NCBI RefSeq assembly: GCF_003350005.1
Contig: NZ_QLKS01000001.1
Coordinates: 849,946 to 913,945, forward strand
Origin: Psychrobacter proteolyticus
Lineage (GTDB): Bacteria > Pseudomonadota > Gammaproteobacteria > Pseudomonadales > Moraxellaceae
Reading direction: 5' to 3'
DNA: 64,000 nucleotides
Under the pieces are notes generated by a model that worked only from the letters and a program-made list of their open reading frames with translations, had not been told where the DNA came from and did not search any database. Positions 1-10,060 of this stretch are shown here, in pieces. The number at the start of each line of letters is the position of its first letter. Positions within the stretch are counted from its first letter, which is position 1. A program made the position numbers and the translations under genes.

Positions 1-1860
1 GTAATCTACATGCGCGGCTTCTACTGCGACGCGAGCACGAATATTGGCAGGTAATACGGCTTCGCGATAGCTAGCATCTTGCTCAACGAAAATCTCTGCA
101 CATGGCATAGACACCACACGGACACCAACACCATTTGCGCTCAATGCTTGATACGCTTCCATCGCAAGGCCAACTTCTGAACCAGTAGCGATGATGATCG
201 CTTGTAGCTCGCCTTGTTCTTTCGCAAGCACATAACCACCTTTGGTGATGTTCGCTACTTGCTCGCTGTCGCGCGCTTGATGCGGCAGACTCTGACGGCT
301 AAAGATCAATGCTGATGGGTTATTTTCTGATTTGATCGCTTCTACCCAAGCACTAGCAGACTCGGTCGCATCGCACGGACGCCATGTACGTAGATTTGGC
401 GTGGTACGTAGGCTAGTCAATTGCTCAACTGGCTGATGCGTTGGGCCATCTTCACCCAGACCGATAGAGTCATGCGTATAGACATGGATGACGCGCTGCT
501 TCATGAGTGCGCCCATACGTACTGCGTTACGTGCGTATTCCATAAACATCAGGAACGTCGCTACGTAAGGGATAAAGCCGCCATGCAATGCGATACCATT
601 GGCAATCGCAGTCATACCAAACTCGCGTACGCCGTAATAGATATAGTTACCGTCAGCGTCTTTTTCGATGCCTTTAGCGCCTTTGAATAGCGTCAGGTTT
701 GAACCAGCTAGGTCGGCTGAACCGCCCAATAGTTCTGGCAATAATGGCTGCAAGCTGTTGATAGCATTTTGGCTGGCTTTACGACTAGCGACATCACCGC
801 CCGCTTCTTGCGTTTGCTGAATATAGGCTTGCGCTTGGCTAGCAAAGTCATCAGGCAACTCGCCATTTAGACGACGTGATAGTTCTGCTGCAAGCTCTGG
901 ATAGGCTTTTTTATATGCTTCAAAGTCCGCGTCCCAGTTCTTTTGCTGTACATCGCCTTTGGCTTTGGCATCCCATGCTTCATAGATTTCGTCATCTAAT
1001 TCAAATGGGGCATGTTTCCAAGATAGCGCATCACGAGTCAAGGCAATCTCGTCATCACCAAGTGGAGCACCATGACTGGCTGCTAGACCTTGTTTGTTCG
1101 GGCTACCAGCACCAATTGTGGTTTTACAAATAATTAGACTTGGCTTAGTAGTCTCTGCAATCGCTTGCTCAGTTGCTTGTGTGATTGCATCAGTATCATG
1201 GCCATCGACTTTGATCACTTGCCAGCCGTATGACTCAAAGCGCACTTCAGTATCATCAGTGAACCAGCCTTCGACATTACCATCGATAGAGATGCCATTG
1301 TCATCGTAGAAGAATACCAATTTGCCAAGCGCCAACGTGCCAGCCAGTGAGCAAACTTCATGACTGATACCTTCCATCAAGCACCCATCGCCCAAGAACG
1401 CATAAGTATGATGATCGACGACGTTATGACCGTCACGGTTGAACTGTGCGGCTAGGGTTTTTTCTGCAATCGCAAAACCAACGGCATTAGCAATACCTTG
1501 TCCTAGTGGACCAGTCGTCGTTTCTACACCAGGCGTATAACCAAGTTCAGGATGCCCTGGGGTTTTTGAATGCAGCTGACGGAAACCTTTAAGGTCATCA
1601 ACGCTCACATCATAACCTGATAAATGTAGCAATGAATAAATAAGCATCGAGCCATGACCGTTTGACAGTACAAAGCGATCACGGTTGTGCCAATTAGGAT
1701 CAGCTGGATTGTGCTTCAAAAATTTGCGCCACAAAACTTCGGCAATATCAGCCATACCCATTGGCGCACCCGGATGTCCAGAGTTGGCTTTTTGAACCGC
1801 GTCAAACGACAGTACACGGATGGCATTGGCTAGTTTACGTTCGCTAATTGGAGCTGGCAT
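1..1860 (-). CDS. tkt: transketolase, C-terminus cut by window edge
   Basis: Thiamine-diphosphate enzyme of the non-oxidative pentose phosphate pathway that moves two-carbon ketol units between sugar phosphates in the cytoplasm. Reading the minus strand from the ATG at 1860 gives an unbroken frame of 620 codons to the window edge, against a usual family length near 665, so about 45 residues are missing. The N-terminus has the family segment with SGHPGAPMG (His29), then the cofactor signature beginning GDGCLMEG, and later the GEDGPTHQP segment of the pyrimidine-binding domain. No frameshift was seen. It lies about 300 bases from the serS stop and is read in the same direction. Identification is secure; only the missing end is unseen. 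Confidence 0.97.
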   Translation of the reverse strand, partial: MPAPISERKLANAIRVLSFDAVQKANSGHPGAPMGMADIAEVLWRKFLKHNPADPNWHNRDRFVLSNGHGSMLIYSLLHLSGYDVSVDDLKGFRQLHSKTPGHPELGYTPGVETTTGPLGQGIANAVGFAIAEKTLAAQFNRDGHNVVDHHTYAFLGDGCLMEGISHEVCSLAGTLALGKLVFFYDDNGISIDGNVEGWFTDDTEVRFESYGWQVIKVDGHDTDAITQATEQAIAETTKPSLIICKTTIGAGSPNKQGLAASHGAPLGDDEIALTRDALSWKHAPFELDDEIYEAWDAKAKGDVQQKNWDADFEAYKKAYPELAAELSRRLNGELPDDFASQAQAYIQQTQEAGGDVASRKASQNAINSLQPLLPELLGGSADLAGSNLTLFKGAKGIEKDADGNYIYYGVREFGMTAIANGIALHGGFIPYVATFLMFMEYARNAVRMGALMKQRVIHVYTHDSIGLGEDGPTHQPVEQLTSLRTTPNLRTWRPCDATESASAWVEAIKSENNPSALIFSRQSLPHQARDSEQVANITKGGYVLAKEQGELQAIIIATGSEVGLAMEAYQALSANGVGVRVVSMPCAEIFVEQDASYREAVLPANIRARVAVEAAHVDY

Positions 1861-2155
1861 AGAGTGTCCTAATATTCGAATGAGTCGTATAAAGATAAGA
1901 GGAGAGTTTACTCAGAGGATAATCCATCAAAAACGCGGCAGGCGTCCTCAATGGATAGGCTATAAAATAAAAATGCAATATTAACATATTTGCTATGAGC
2001 CTAGCCAAAAATGCGGTGACAAGACCGTTTATATTTAGCAATGACTCACATCAGTTTTGTTAAACGATAAGCAATGACGAACTTTGATTTAAGTTATAAA
2101 TAACAAGCTGCGAGTGACCTAAGTGACAAGCAGCTCATTACTGATAGTCCATTTA
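1861..2155. other. intergenic region between serS and tkt
   Basis: About 295 bases between serS (upstream on the minus strand) and tkt. It should hold the tkt promoter. Apart from the weak hairpin at 2106-2135 I see no clear element. A 65-residue minus-strand reading frame here overlaps the tkt start and looks like chance. Confidence 0.5.
2106..2135 (-). terminator. possible serS terminator
   Basis: Six-base arms AGCTGC/GCAGCT enclose an 18-base loop, about 20 bases past the serS stop. On the minus strand the stem is followed by a broken T-rich tract. The stem is short, so this is a weak call. Confidence 0.35.
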
Positions 2156-3442
2156 TTAAAATGAAATAGTCTCAGCACCGCCCATAAACGGACGCAATAC
2201 TTCTGGAATCGTAATGCTACCATCAGCGTTTTGATGATTTTCCATCACTGCTAGTAGCGTACGACCCACCGCCAAACCTGAACCGTTCAAGGTATGAGCT
2301 AAGCTGGTTTGCTTGCCATCTTTGACACGCGTACCCATACGGCGCGCTTGGAAATCACCACAGTTAGAGCAGCTAGAGATTTCACGATAGGTATCTTGGC
2401 TCGGTAGCCATACTTCGATGTCATAGGTCTTTTGTGCGGCAAAACCCATATCACCCGTACATAGCTGTACTGTGCGGTATGGCAAGTTCAACTGCTGCAG
2501 GATATATTCAGCCTGTCCTGTCATCGCTTCTAATAGGTCATCGGACTGATCGCTAGTACCGACATTGACCATTTCAACTTTTTCAAACTGATGCTGACGA
2601 ATCAAGCCACGAGTATCACGCCCGTGTGAGCCAGCTTCACTACGGAAACATGGCGTATGCGCGGTGAATTTTAATGGCAACTCTTTAATATCCAAACGCT
2701 CGCCGCGTACCAAATTGGTCATTGGTACTTCAGCCGTTGGGATCAAATAAAAATCCATCTCATCATTATTCGTGTGGTTGCTTAATTTAAACAAATCATC
2801 TTCAAATTTAGGCAACTGACCTGTACCTTTTAAGCTATCGCTATTGACGATATAAGGCACATAGGTCTCAAGATAGCCGTACTTCATAGTATGCGTGTTC
2901 AACATGAATTGAATCAACGCGCGATGCAATTGCGCCAATTGACCTTTGAGCACGTTAAAACGGCTACCAGTCAATTTGGTCGCTGCCTCAAAGTCCAACA
3001 TACCAAGCGTCTCACCGATATGTGTATGATCTTGAATTTCAAAATCAAACGTACGCGGCGTGCCCCATTTACGCACTTCTACGTTATCATCTTCTGACGT
3101 ACCGACTGGTACATCCGCCGCCGGAATATTCGGAATTTGCAAAGCCGCTTGAGTGATGCGCTCTTGTAACGTACGTAGCTCGTCTTCAGCAGCTTTAATC
3201 TCACCGCTAACGCTTTGCATCTCAGCCAATAGCTCACTGGCATCTTCGCCTGATTTTTTTAGGGCACCTACTTGCTTAGCGCCAGCATTGCGGCGCGATT
3301 GCAACTCTTCGGTTTTTACTTGTAGAGACTTGCGCTCGTTTTCAATCGTCTGCCAGAACTCCATATCAAGCTCATAACCACGGGTGGCTAGCTGCTGCTG
3401 TAGGTCGCTTAAATCGCCGCGTAAGAGTTTCGGATCAATCAT
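2156..3442 (-). CDS. serS: seryl-tRNA synthetase
   Basis: Class II aminoacyl-tRNA synthetase that charges tRNA-Ser (and tRNA-Sec) in the cytoplasm; 428 residues, normal for the family. The N-terminal third is the coiled-coil tRNA-binding arm, rich in Glu, Lys, Gln and Arg. The catalytic core shows the class II motifs: PTAEVPMTN, the motif 2 loop [14 protein letters not shown], and motif 3 with [12 protein letters not shown]. The chosen start is the ATG at 3442, giving MIDPKLLR, the usual N-terminus of this family. A GTG 18 bases upstream is in frame but would add six residues not expected here. An AGG lies about nine bases before the ATG. Confidence 0.98.
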   Translation of the reverse strand: MIDPKLLRGDLSDLQQQLATRGYELDMEFWQTIENERKSLQVKTEELQSRRNAGAKQVGALKKSGEDASELLAEMQSVSGEIKAAEDELRTLQERITQAALQIPNIPAADVPVGTSEDDNVEVRKWGTPRTFDFEIQDHTHIGETLGMLDFEAATKLTGSRFNVLKGQLAQLHRALIQFMLNTHTMKYGYLETYVPYIVNSDSLKGTGQLPKFEDDLFKLSNHTNNDEMDFYLIPTAEVPMTNLVRGERLDIKELPLKFTAHTPCFRSEAGSHGRDTRGLIRQHQFEKVEMVNVGTSDQSDDLLEAMTGQAEYILQQLNLPYRTVQLCTGDMGFAAQKTYDIEVWLPSQDTYREISSCSNCGDFQARRMGTRVKDGKQTSLAHTLNGSGLAVGRTLLAVMENHQNADGSITIPEVLRPFMGGAETISF

Positions 3443-3940
3443 AGTAGTTGCCTGTAACACTAAAGGTGAGTAAAAGGTTTAAAAGTATTATTAATAGGGT
3501 AATTGCCTAGCGTATCGCTATCACGGTCTTTGTGATAACTGGCTATGACGTTATGTTTTATATCAACATATCTTGTAGTCGCTATAATACCAAGACACGG
3601 CAGATTTGACCATGTTTTGGATATTTTTGGCTGCTTTTCGCTGTTTTTGTCTGACTTTCTCTAGGTTTTGTTCATTATGCTAATCGCTTATAGCAAGTTA
3701 TTCTATTTCTAATTTCTCACTTTTGCTTTCGTCTAGTCTGAAAAAGCTGAGTATAGAGCGTGAACTACGTCATTAATATGACATCTATCCGTGAACAGTC
3801 TTGCTTATATGTTTCATTTAGGAGTACTTTTCGGTAAGATAAGCGCATACCTTTATTCACTTCTAGCCAAGTACAGCATTGCTGCTTCGCTTTGGCAGTT
3901 TTAATCCAACGCTTTTAATATAAGTATTTGAGAAACCTTT
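3443..3940. other. divergent intergenic region serS / YcxB-like gene
   Basis: Nearly 500 bases between two divergently read genes, expected to hold both promoters. A TATAAT hexamer on the plus strand at 3583-3588 lacks a convincing -35 partner. The stretch at about 3610-3670 is strikingly rich in T and TTTG runs. I see no gene or strong repeat. Confidence 0.5.
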
Positions 3941-4600
3941 ATGGCCCTGTACCCTTACACGCTCCAACCTGTCGCCTTAAACCTAACTGAGGCTGAATTT
4001 CACCAAGCACAGTATGAACTGTTTGCCAGTGCCAGCCCGTCTTTTGGTTTATCAAGCTTTAAAACCAAAGAGTGGATCATCATGGCAGTGGTTGTGGTAC
4101 TCGCTATTGCAGGACTTATCTTTGTAACAGGCTATTCAACCATTATATTTTGGTTAATGCTGGTTGGTGTGGTGATTTATCTATTGGCACGTACTTTAGG
4201 TTTTAAATGGTACGTAAAAAGAGAGTTTGACAAACAAGTGGCTGACCAAGAGATGCCAGATGAAATGCGCCAGATGAAGTTAGGTGTGCAAAAGCATGGT
4301 CTAGTCATGGCGATGCCAAGCAACCAGCCTGATATGATGAAAAACTCACAAATGCGCGGTATGCAAATGCGTGCAGGTGCGACTCAGCAAGCAGTTATTC
4401 CTTGGACCTCTATCAAGAGTTGGGATGAGACTGACGACTATATCTTTATGATGTTTGAGCTAAAAGGTCAGCAAGGTAGCCAAATCGTACCGAAACGCTT
4501 GCAAGCACAGAAGTTTCCTATCGATACGATACGTCAACATTTACAAGAAGTGGTTCCCGTTAAAGGCTTAAATCCTGAAAACTTGCAGCCACCAGCGTAA
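3941..4600 (+). CDS. YcxB-like membrane protein
   Basis: Integral membrane protein of 219 residues. Two hydrophobic segments at about residues 47-66 and 68-85 form a hairpin in the inner membrane. They are followed by a cytoplasmic-looking C-terminal half that contains the pattern 'AVIPWTSIKSWDETDDYIFMMF', typical in layout of the YcxB-like C-terminal domain: a polar strand, a Trp, then an aromatic strand. That family has no known biochemical function. The middle of the protein (residues 105-150) is rich in Met and Gln. It appears to be a single-gene unit, ending in the hairpin at 4611-4644. The domain assignment is from pattern reading and is moderately sure. Confidence 0.65.
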   Translation: MALYPYTLQPVALNLTEAEFHQAQYELFASASPSFGLSSFKTKEWIIMAVVVVLAIAGLIFVTGYSTIIFWLMLVGVVIYLLARTLGFKWYVKREFDKQVADQEMPDEMRQMKLGVQKHGLVMAMPSNQPDMMKNSQMRGMQMRAGATQQAVIPWTSIKSWDETDDYIFMMFELKGQQGSQIVPKRLQAQKFPIDTIRQHLQEVVPVKGLNPENLQPPA

Positions 4601-4610
4601 ATGTAATGAG

Positions 4611-4644
4611 GTCTCTCTATCGTTTAGAAAAACAATAGAGAGAC
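4611..4644 (+). terminator. hairpin after YcxB-like gene
   Basis: Ten-base perfect arms, GTCTCTCTAT and its complement, separated by 14 bases, 11 bases past the stop codon. The T tract is interrupted (TTGGTTTGAGTTTT), so termination may be partial. Confidence 0.6.
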
Positions 4645-4702
4645 TTGGTTTGAGTTTTATAAAACCAATCGTAAAATTGTATTTATTAAATTTAACTTAT
4701 TA

Positions 4703-4812
4703 ATAGTAGTTTGCTATTATTATAAGCATCAAAGGGAGCAATAGAGTCTATATAGATAGTAGATAAAAGCTCAAGTAGTTTTGTCTGTATCTTAATTCGA
4801 TAGAACTTCTAT
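4703..4812 (+). promoter_or_regulatory. ATAG/CTAT inverted elements upstream of dps
   Basis: Three inverted ATAG...CTAT pairs with different spacing lie in the 160 bases before dps: ATAG-N7-CTAT at 4703-4717, ATAG-N3-CTAT at 4741-4751, and the perfect palindrome ATAGAACTTCTAT at 4800-4812. TCTATATAGA at 4747-4756 overlaps the second. OxyR half-sites have the form ATAG-N7-CTAT, and OxyR controls dps in several proteobacteria, so the first pair fits in spacing. The inner bases do not fit well. Binding is inference only. Confidence 0.35.
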
Positions 4813-4863
4813 CCTTCTTTATTTATTATCGTATAACTACACTCACACTATAAGGACAATACT

Positions 4864-5349
4864 ATGAGTAATTCTAATAATGCTACTAACCAGATCGGTC
4901 TAGAAAAAGCAGACATGAGCGAAGTCATCGCCCAATTAAACAATCTACTATCAACGTATCACGTGTTTTATTTAAACGTACGTGGGTATCATTGGAACGT
5001 AAAAGGTGAGCACTTCTTTACCTTGCATCCAAAATTTGAAGAGCTGTATACGTCACTACAAATCCAAATTGATGAAATCGCTGAGCGTATCTTAACTTTG
5101 GGTGGTACACCACTCCACGCTTACAGTGATTTTACACAGCATACTAGCATCAGCGAAGATAAAAACGTTAAAGATGGCACAAGCTGTGTCAAAGGCGTAG
5201 TCACTGGCTTGCAAGCATTAATTGCAGAGCAGCGCCAAGTATCAGCCCTAGCAGAAGAGAGCGAAGACCAAGGTTCCGCTGACTTAGTCGATGCCTACGT
5301 ACAAGAGCAAGAAAAACTGGTATGGATGTACAACGCATTTTTGGGTTAA
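4864..5349 (+). CDS. dps: Dps-family DNA protection / iron-storage protein
   Basis: Dodecameric mini-ferritin that oxidises Fe(II) with peroxide and stores it, protecting DNA under starvation and oxidative stress; 161 residues. The inter-subunit ferroxidase ligands are visible with canonical spacing: His43 (in YHWNV), His55, Glu59, Asp70 and Glu74. The usual Asp at the third position is Glu here. There is no long basic N-terminal tail, so direct DNA binding of the E. coli type is not evident. It is a single-gene unit with a possible peroxide-responsive upstream region (4703-4812) and shares the downstream terminator with the convergent DUF2057 gene. A conventional SD (AAGGAC) precedes the ATG. 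Confidence 0.95.
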   Translation: MSNSNNATNQIGLEKADMSEVIAQLNNLLSTYHVFYLNVRGYHWNVKGEHFFTLHPKFEELYTSLQIQIDEIAERILTLGGTPLHAYSDFTQHTSISEDKNVKDGTSCVKGVVTGLQALIAEQRQVSALAEESEDQGSADLVDAYVQEQEKLVWMYNAFLG

Positions 5350-5412
5350 GAATCGTTAGATTTTACTAGGCTGAATTTTAATAAGCCTAATGAGCATCAA
5401 GTTCTAAACAAT

Positions 5413-5440
5413 AAAAAAGCACCTAATTAGGTGCTTTTTT
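5413..5440. terminator. bidirectional terminator, dps / DUF2057
   Basis: Perfect palindrome: A6, then GCACCTAATTAGGTGC, then T6. It lies between convergent genes and can act in both directions. Confidence 0.9.
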
Positions 5441-5467
5441 ATTGTCAATCTTTTAGAGAAGACTGAT

Positions 5468-6172
5468 TTATTTTTCGATCCATTGACGCATTTTTTCACG
5501 TTCAGCAGGCGTGGCTTGTAGCCATACTTGCATAAACGTATCTAGCGTACTAGTAGAATTGTTTACGCTAGTAGCTTGCTTAACAGTGGTCGTGCCAGTG
5601 TTGACGTTGCTAATAGAATTTACTACTGGTTGATCTAAAGATGCGATAGCACGTTGATTCTGTAATTCTGCATCACCTGCACCGCCGAACACGCCGCCTA
5701 GTGCTTTACCAAGGCCTGAAAATAATCCGCCTTGGTTACCGGCCATACTTTGCTGGCTAGCAATGACAGTATTATTCTGTTGGACAGCGAGCGTTGGCTG
5801 CTTGGCATACTCTCTAGCAGCTTCATAATCTTCTGGTTGATTAGGCATAGTCAAACGATATGTTTGATTGTCGGCCAATTGTGCCGTCACACTGACATTA
5901 CCTGAACGCAAATAATCATGCTCATCACGACGCAAGTTATATAGACGGTCATACTTAGCCGTAATAGCATGTTGTCCAGGCTGTAACGTAAATGTTTTTT
6001 GCAGCGGCTGAAAAGCGCTCTGCTGAACTTCCTGTCCATTAATAGCGGTTACTTTGATATGGTCATCAACCTGTAGGGTCACTGCGGCCTGTGACAACAT
6101 AGAGACCGAGGCAGCACCTACCAATAACGTACCTATCGTTAATTTTTTTAGCAAAGAAGCATTCGATTTCAT
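5468..6172 (-). CDS. DUF2057 family exported protein
   Basis: Exported protein of 234 residues. A signal peptide covers residues 1-29 or 1-30 (hydrophobic core ending SQA-A). The mature part begins with a short beta-rich domain in which LQPGQHAITAKYDRLY matches the DUF2057 (YccT-like) family; members are periplasmic and mostly uncharacterised, with one linked to curli control in enterics. The C-terminal half is low in complexity (Gln, Asn, Thr and Gly rich at about residues 130-210) and ends in the amphipathic segment 'PAEREKMRQWIEK'. It lies 88 bases downstream of hda on the same strand, so co-transcription is possible. Function in this organism is unknown. Confidence 0.8.
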   Translation of the reverse strand: MKSNASLLKKLTIGTLLVGAASVSMLSQAAVTLQVDDHIKVTAINGQEVQQSAFQPLQKTFTLQPGQHAITAKYDRLYNLRRDEHDYLRSGNVSVTAQLADNQTYRLTMPNQPEDYEAAREYAKQPTLAVQQNNTVIASQQSMAGNQGGLFSGLGKALGGVFGGAGDAELQNQRAIASLDQPVVNSISNVNTGTTTVKQATSVNNSTSTLDTFMQVWLQATPAEREKMRQWIEK

Positions 6173-6259
6173 AAGTTATTCCATTAATAGTAAAAGCGAG
6201 TTGGACAAAATATTTGTATTCTAACCGTTATTCATTTTTTGCTGCTAGAAGTCTTTCTG

Positions 6260-7063
6260 CTAAAAATCAAGTGGCATCGTATGTTGGTCTTGATCAGGCG
6301 TGTCGTTATCTACTTGCGTCTCTTGAGCGATATCTGCTAGCTCCGCGGCAAGCGTCTGCTCATCAATGGTACGCAGAGCATCACTTATGACTGCTTTTGA
6401 GATATTACTGCGACCAAGGTTAGAAAACATTGGTTGAATATAATTAAGTACTTCCATCATCGCACCGATACGGTGCGGTCCCTCAGTCAGTAAGTAATCA
6501 ATAATTCGATCGTCAAACTGCCATCCGCGTCGACGCAAAATAGACTGTAATAATGCTTGTCTGTCTGCCAAATCATGGCCAGTAGGCACCTTAAAAGTAG
6601 GTGCTTGTGCCAAACGCGTCATTAAATCTCTTAACTGAAACGGCAAATCATCAGCGGGTTTATTAGCGGCAAACAATAACTGGCGTTGCCCTTCTCGGCT
6701 ACGATTAATCAGATGAAATAAAGCTTCTTGCCACTGACTGCTTTGCTCAAGCACTTCCAAATCATCGATAGCAATCAAATCGAAATTTTCTAAAGAAGAT
6801 AGTACGTGGACATCTGTATGAATCAGCTCATTAAGGGACAAGCAAATTGCTGATTTGTCCATTTCGATAAACGACTCACAAATAGCAGAGAGCAAATGAG
6901 ACTTACCTGTGGCAGGGCTACCAAACAGATATAGTTGACCAACCAGACCGACATGTAACTGCCGTACTGCATCAATAATCGACATCCAACCGGGACCGGC
7001 AAAGTCGCTGAGACTTGCATCATGCTTAATATCCAGATTGAGACTTAGCTGTGCTTCTGCCAT
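6260..7063 (-). CDS. hda: DnaA regulatory inactivator Hda-like AAA+ protein
   Basis: AAA+ protein of 267 residues, related to DnaA domain III. In E. coli, Hda with the loaded sliding clamp stimulates ATP hydrolysis by DnaA and prevents re-initiation. Visible features: an N-terminal clamp-binding-type motif QLSLNL at residues 5-10 (E. coli Hda has a similar one), Walker A GSPATGKS at 48-55, and Walker B LIAIDD ending at Asp100-Asp101. The C-terminus extends past the usual Hda fold with an acidic, Gln-rich tail ending MPLDF. That makes it about 30 residues longer than E. coli Hda. It sits downstream of the PerM-type gene and opposite purM-purN, the arrangement seen in many gamma-proteobacteria. 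Confidence 0.9.
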   Translation of the reverse strand: MAEAQLSLNLDIKHDASLSDFAGPGWMSIIDAVRQLHVGLVGQLYLFGSPATGKSHLLSAICESFIEMDKSAICLSLNELIHTDVHVLSSLENFDLIAIDDLEVLEQSSQWQEALFHLINRSREGQRQLLFAANKPADDLPFQLRDLMTRLAQAPTFKVPTGHDLADRQALLQSILRRRGWQFDDRIIDYLLTEGPHRIGAMMEVLNYIQPMFSNLGRSNISKAVISDALRTIDEQTLAAELADIAQETQVDNDTPDQDQHTMPLDF

Positions 7064-7390
7064 GAATCATCAACTCGTGTTGCGTAGTGCAATAGGAAAG
7101 TGCAATAAAAAAGATAAGTTACTTTGGGCTGTATTCATTACTATCAATACTAGCCGATACAAATGTATGTGATGGCCCTATAGCCTTGCAAAAATTGGTT
7201 AGTGACTTTATCGAAAACTACTTTTGCAAAACTGGTACCAAAACGGCTGATACTATCAACACTGCGCCTATATATAACATATTTACAAAATGACTGACAA
7301 GTCTTTTACCCATTAAGCCTTATCAATCATTGCGTTCCTATCTTGATATTACATATCAATCTTTGTCTAGTGTATTCAATAATAAGATAA
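7064..7390. other. intergenic region between perM and hda
   Basis: About 327 AT-rich bases. It contains an imperfect direct repeat, TTGCAAAAATTGGTT at 7186-7200 and TTGCAAAACTGGT at 7224-7236. No gene or terminator hairpin was seen; it probably holds the hda promoter. Confidence 0.45.
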
Positions 7391-8497
7391 TTATCTTTTT
7401 TCAAACAGTGCCAGTTGTTTACGGCCTTTATAAAAGTCAGTGGTTCGATAATAAGCATACAGATGGCGGAACAGGACATTTAAGACAGCCGACACAGGTA
7501 AGGCAATAAGCATACCGACAAAACCTAATAGGCTAGCGCCCGCCAATACAGCAAATATTACCCATAGTGGGGATAAACCAATTTTATCACCTAGTAGTAA
7601 GGGCTGCAGGATATATCCTTCTGCAGCTTGCCCCACCAAAAATGCTCCGGCAACCAATGACAAATACGTCCAGTCCAATCCGAACTGAAATAAGCAAGCG
7701 ATAATCGCGGCGATAAACCCAATACCAAACCCTAAATATGGCACAAAACTAGCGATGCCCGCTACCATACCAATGATAAGCCCAAGTTCCAATCCAATGA
7801 GCTGCAACTGTACCGCATAGATAGCACCTAGCAATACCATCACCAACAATTGACCTTTAATAAACGCCATCAATGCCAGATCACACTCTTTGGCTATTTC
7901 GGTCACTTTTTGGCAGTAAGCGCCTGGTATCGCCATTTTCCAGGTATGCAAGCGCTGATCCCAATTAAACAGGAAATAAAAGGTTAAGATTGGTACCAAT
8001 ACAATAAGGCCTGCGTTATTGATGAAATTCATACTTGAGGTCAATATTTGGCTCATCATGGTACTGGCATCAGCGAACTTATAGTTCGTTTGCATATAAT
8101 CGACGAGAGTCTCGGAAAATTCCTTAGACTCTAATTGGGGCAGTTTAATGCGAGTATTATTATTGAACCATTCTCGCACCACTTGGTTGTACCAATTAAA
8201 TATCTTGGGTAAGTAATCCCAAGCGGCTTGTAGCTGATGCCACAATGTCGGTACCAACCACCATAACAATAACGCCATTCCTAAAGTAATCGTCGAGTAG
8301 ACAATAATAATCGCAACCCAACGTTTGATATATTTTGATAGGCGCTTGACTAGAGGATTAAATAGGTAAGCCAACATAAAGGCAAAAATGAAGGGTACGA
8401 TGACGGGCATCACCATGTATAAGAGAAACACCGCCACAACTAACGCCACAACAATAAATAAACGCCGAAAAAAAGGATCTATTGGTTGGTTCATCAT
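7391..8497 (-). CDS. perM: AI-2E / PerM family permease
   Basis: Inner-membrane protein of 368 residues with about seven or eight hydrophobic segments: two near the N-terminus (10-45), one at 60-85, and a dense group from about 150 to 345. The family includes the AI-2 exporter TqsA, PerM, and Na+/H+ antiporters, so the family name does not settle the substrate. A soluble loop at about 85-145 separates the two halves, as usual. Two consecutive ATGs (8497 and 8494) are possible. An AGGA about nine bases before the first favours it. It is divergent from purM and upstream of hda, the conserved neighbourhood in Pseudomonas and relatives. Confidence 0.88.
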   Translation of the reverse strand: MMNQPIDPFFRRLFIVVALVVAVFLLYMVMPVIVPFIFAFMLAYLFNPLVKRLSKYIKRWVAIIIVYSTITLGMALLLWWLVPTLWHQLQAAWDYLPKIFNWYNQVVREWFNNNTRIKLPQLESKEFSETLVDYMQTNYKFADASTMMSQILTSSMNFINNAGLIVLVPILTFYFLFNWDQRLHTWKMAIPGAYCQKVTEIAKECDLALMAFIKGQLLVMVLLGAIYAVQLQLIGLELGLIIGMVAGIASFVPYLGFGIGFIAAIIACLFQFGLDWTYLSLVAGAFLVGQAAEGYILQPLLLGDKIGLSPLWVIFAVLAGASLLGFVGMLIALPVSAVLNVLFRHLYAYYRTTDFYKGRKQLALFEKR

Positions 8498-8992
8498 GAC
8501 AAGTAATCCTATAGTTGGACAGGTTTAAAAAAGTGATAGTGAGTCAGTCAGTGATAGTAAGTTCTAAACGATATAAATACAGTCGTTAGGATGTATCACT
8601 AGGCGAATTGCTTTTTTCTCATTAGTTTTAGCTAACTAAGCTGAGACGTATCGAAGTTCCTAAAAAGTCTAATTTTTAATAAATTTATGTTTAAGACTGT
8701 GTTTTTGTCAATCACATATGAACTTGTATTAAAGTCTTTATTGACAATAAATTTAGCGTTCTATTATCGCAGAGTACAACAAAAGATCAGTCATTTTTTG
8801 TTTCTTAACCGCTTATTTACCACTTAATGCAAATCTTAGTCAAATATTGGCAAGTTGCTTTGCGAGTACGGTCTGTTTTTGGGTATAATGCGCGCACTGT
8901 CTTTAAACTTTGCTTTTGAACTTTATAACGCTGATTTTTGCGTGCTCAATTACTTTACCTTCTAATCCCAATTATCTATCCCCAACTGTGAG
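8498..8992. other. divergent intergenic region perM / purM
   Basis: About 495 bases that should carry promoters for both directions. The purM promoter candidate is listed separately. No PurR-type operator (ACGCAAAC-type palindrome) was found. The rest is AT-rich without recognisable structure. Confidence 0.5.
8860..8889 (+). promoter_or_regulatory. candidate sigma-70 promoter for purM-purN
   Basis: TTGCGA at 8860-8865 and a perfect TATAAT at 8884-8889, with an 18-base spacer. The predicted start lies about 95 bases before purM. Confidence 0.5.
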
Positions 8993-10060
8993 ATGACTAT
9001 GAGTGACAAGCCTTCTTTAAGCTACAAAGATGCCGGTGTTGATATCGATGCAGGCGATGCTTTGGTTCAGCGAATCAAGTCCGTTGCAAAAGCCACTACT
9101 CGTCCTGAAGTCGTGGGTGGACTTGGCGGTTTTGGTGCGTTATGCCGTATCCCAACAGGTTATACCTCGCCACTATTGGTTTCTGGCACTGATGGCGTCG
9201 GTACCAAACTAAAATTGGCGCTACAGCTGAACCGTCATGACACGATTGGTATTGATTTGGTGGCGATGTGCGTCAATGATCTACTAGTTTGCGGTGCAGA
9301 GCCATTGTTCTTCTTAGACTACTATGCAACTGGTAAGCTGGATGTTGATGTAGCGGCGACTGTCGTGACTGGTATTGGTGATGGTTGTAAACTAGCTAAC
9401 TGTGCACTTATTGGTGGTGAAACTGCTGAAATGCCAGGCATGTATCAAGATGATGATTACGATCTAGCTGGTTTTTGTGTAGGCGTGGTTGAAGAAGCAG
9501 AAGTCGTCACTGGTGAAAATGTCGCAGAAGGCGATGTACTGATTGCACTTGCCTCAAGTGGCGCACACTCAAACGGCTATTCATTGGTTCGTAAAGTCAT
9601 CGAAGTTAGCGGTGTGGATGTTACGAGTAGCGACGAGCAACTAGACGGTCAGCCTATTCAAGATGCTCTAATGGCTCCTACCCGTATCTATGTAAAAGCC
9701 ATCAAGGCATTACAAGACACGCTTGGTAGCTCAGCTTTACATGCGATGTCACATATCACAGGTGGTGGTCTAACGGATAACTTGCCACGTGTACTACCTG
9801 ATAACCTAGCAGCTAGCATCGATACCAATAGCTGGCAGTTCTCAGAGCTATTCACTTGGCTACAGACTCAAGGTAATATCGCGCAGAGCGAAATGTACCG
9901 TACCTTTAACTGCGGCGTTGGTTTTGTCATCGTTATGCCAAAAGACAAAGCAAATGCTGCTATCCAGACCTTGACTGATGCAGGCGAGACAGCTTGGCTA
10001 ATAGGTGAAATGGTCAAACGCAGCACTGATGACCAGGCGGATGCAGTGGTGTACCGTTAA
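8993..10060 (+). CDS. purM: phosphoribosylformylglycinamidine cyclo-ligase (AIR synthase)
   Basis: Fifth step of purine synthesis: ATP-dependent closure of the imidazole ring to give aminoimidazole ribotide, in the cytoplasm. It has 355 residues, the normal length. Family signatures seen: the [14 protein letters not shown] nucleotide-binding loop, [27 protein letters not shown], and [13 protein letters not shown]. Two in-frame ATGs six bases apart (8993 and 8999) are possible. GTGAG sits directly before the first and about six bases before the second, so the start may be MSDKP rather than MTMSDKP. Its stop overlaps the purN start by one base, indicating translational coupling. Confidence 0.98.
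   Translation: MTMSDKPSLSYKDAGVDIDAGDALVQRIKSVAKATTRPEVVGGLGGFGALCRIPTGYTSPLLVSGTDGVGTKLKLALQLNRHDTIGIDLVAMCVNDLLVCGAEPLFFLDYYATGKLDVDVAATVVTGIGDGCKLANCALIGGETAEMPGMYQDDDYDLAGFCVGVVEEAEVVTGENVAEGDVLIALASSGAHSNGYSLVRKVIEVSGVDVTSSDEQLDGQPIQDALMAPTRIYVKAIKALQDTLGSSALHAMSHITGGGLTDNLPRVLPDNLAASIDTNSWQFSELFTWLQTQGNIAQSEMYRTFNCGVGFVIVMPKDKANAAIQTLTDAGETAWLIGEMVKRSTDDQADAVVYR

Noticed and set aside
421-1309. Plus-strand reading frames inside the first 1.9 kb
   Set aside because: They are antisense to the open transketolase frame and have no SD or family features.
6260-7063. Hda as full-length DnaA
   Set aside because: It is only 267 residues, lacks the DnaA DNA-binding domain, and has an Hda-type clamp-binding motif at its start.
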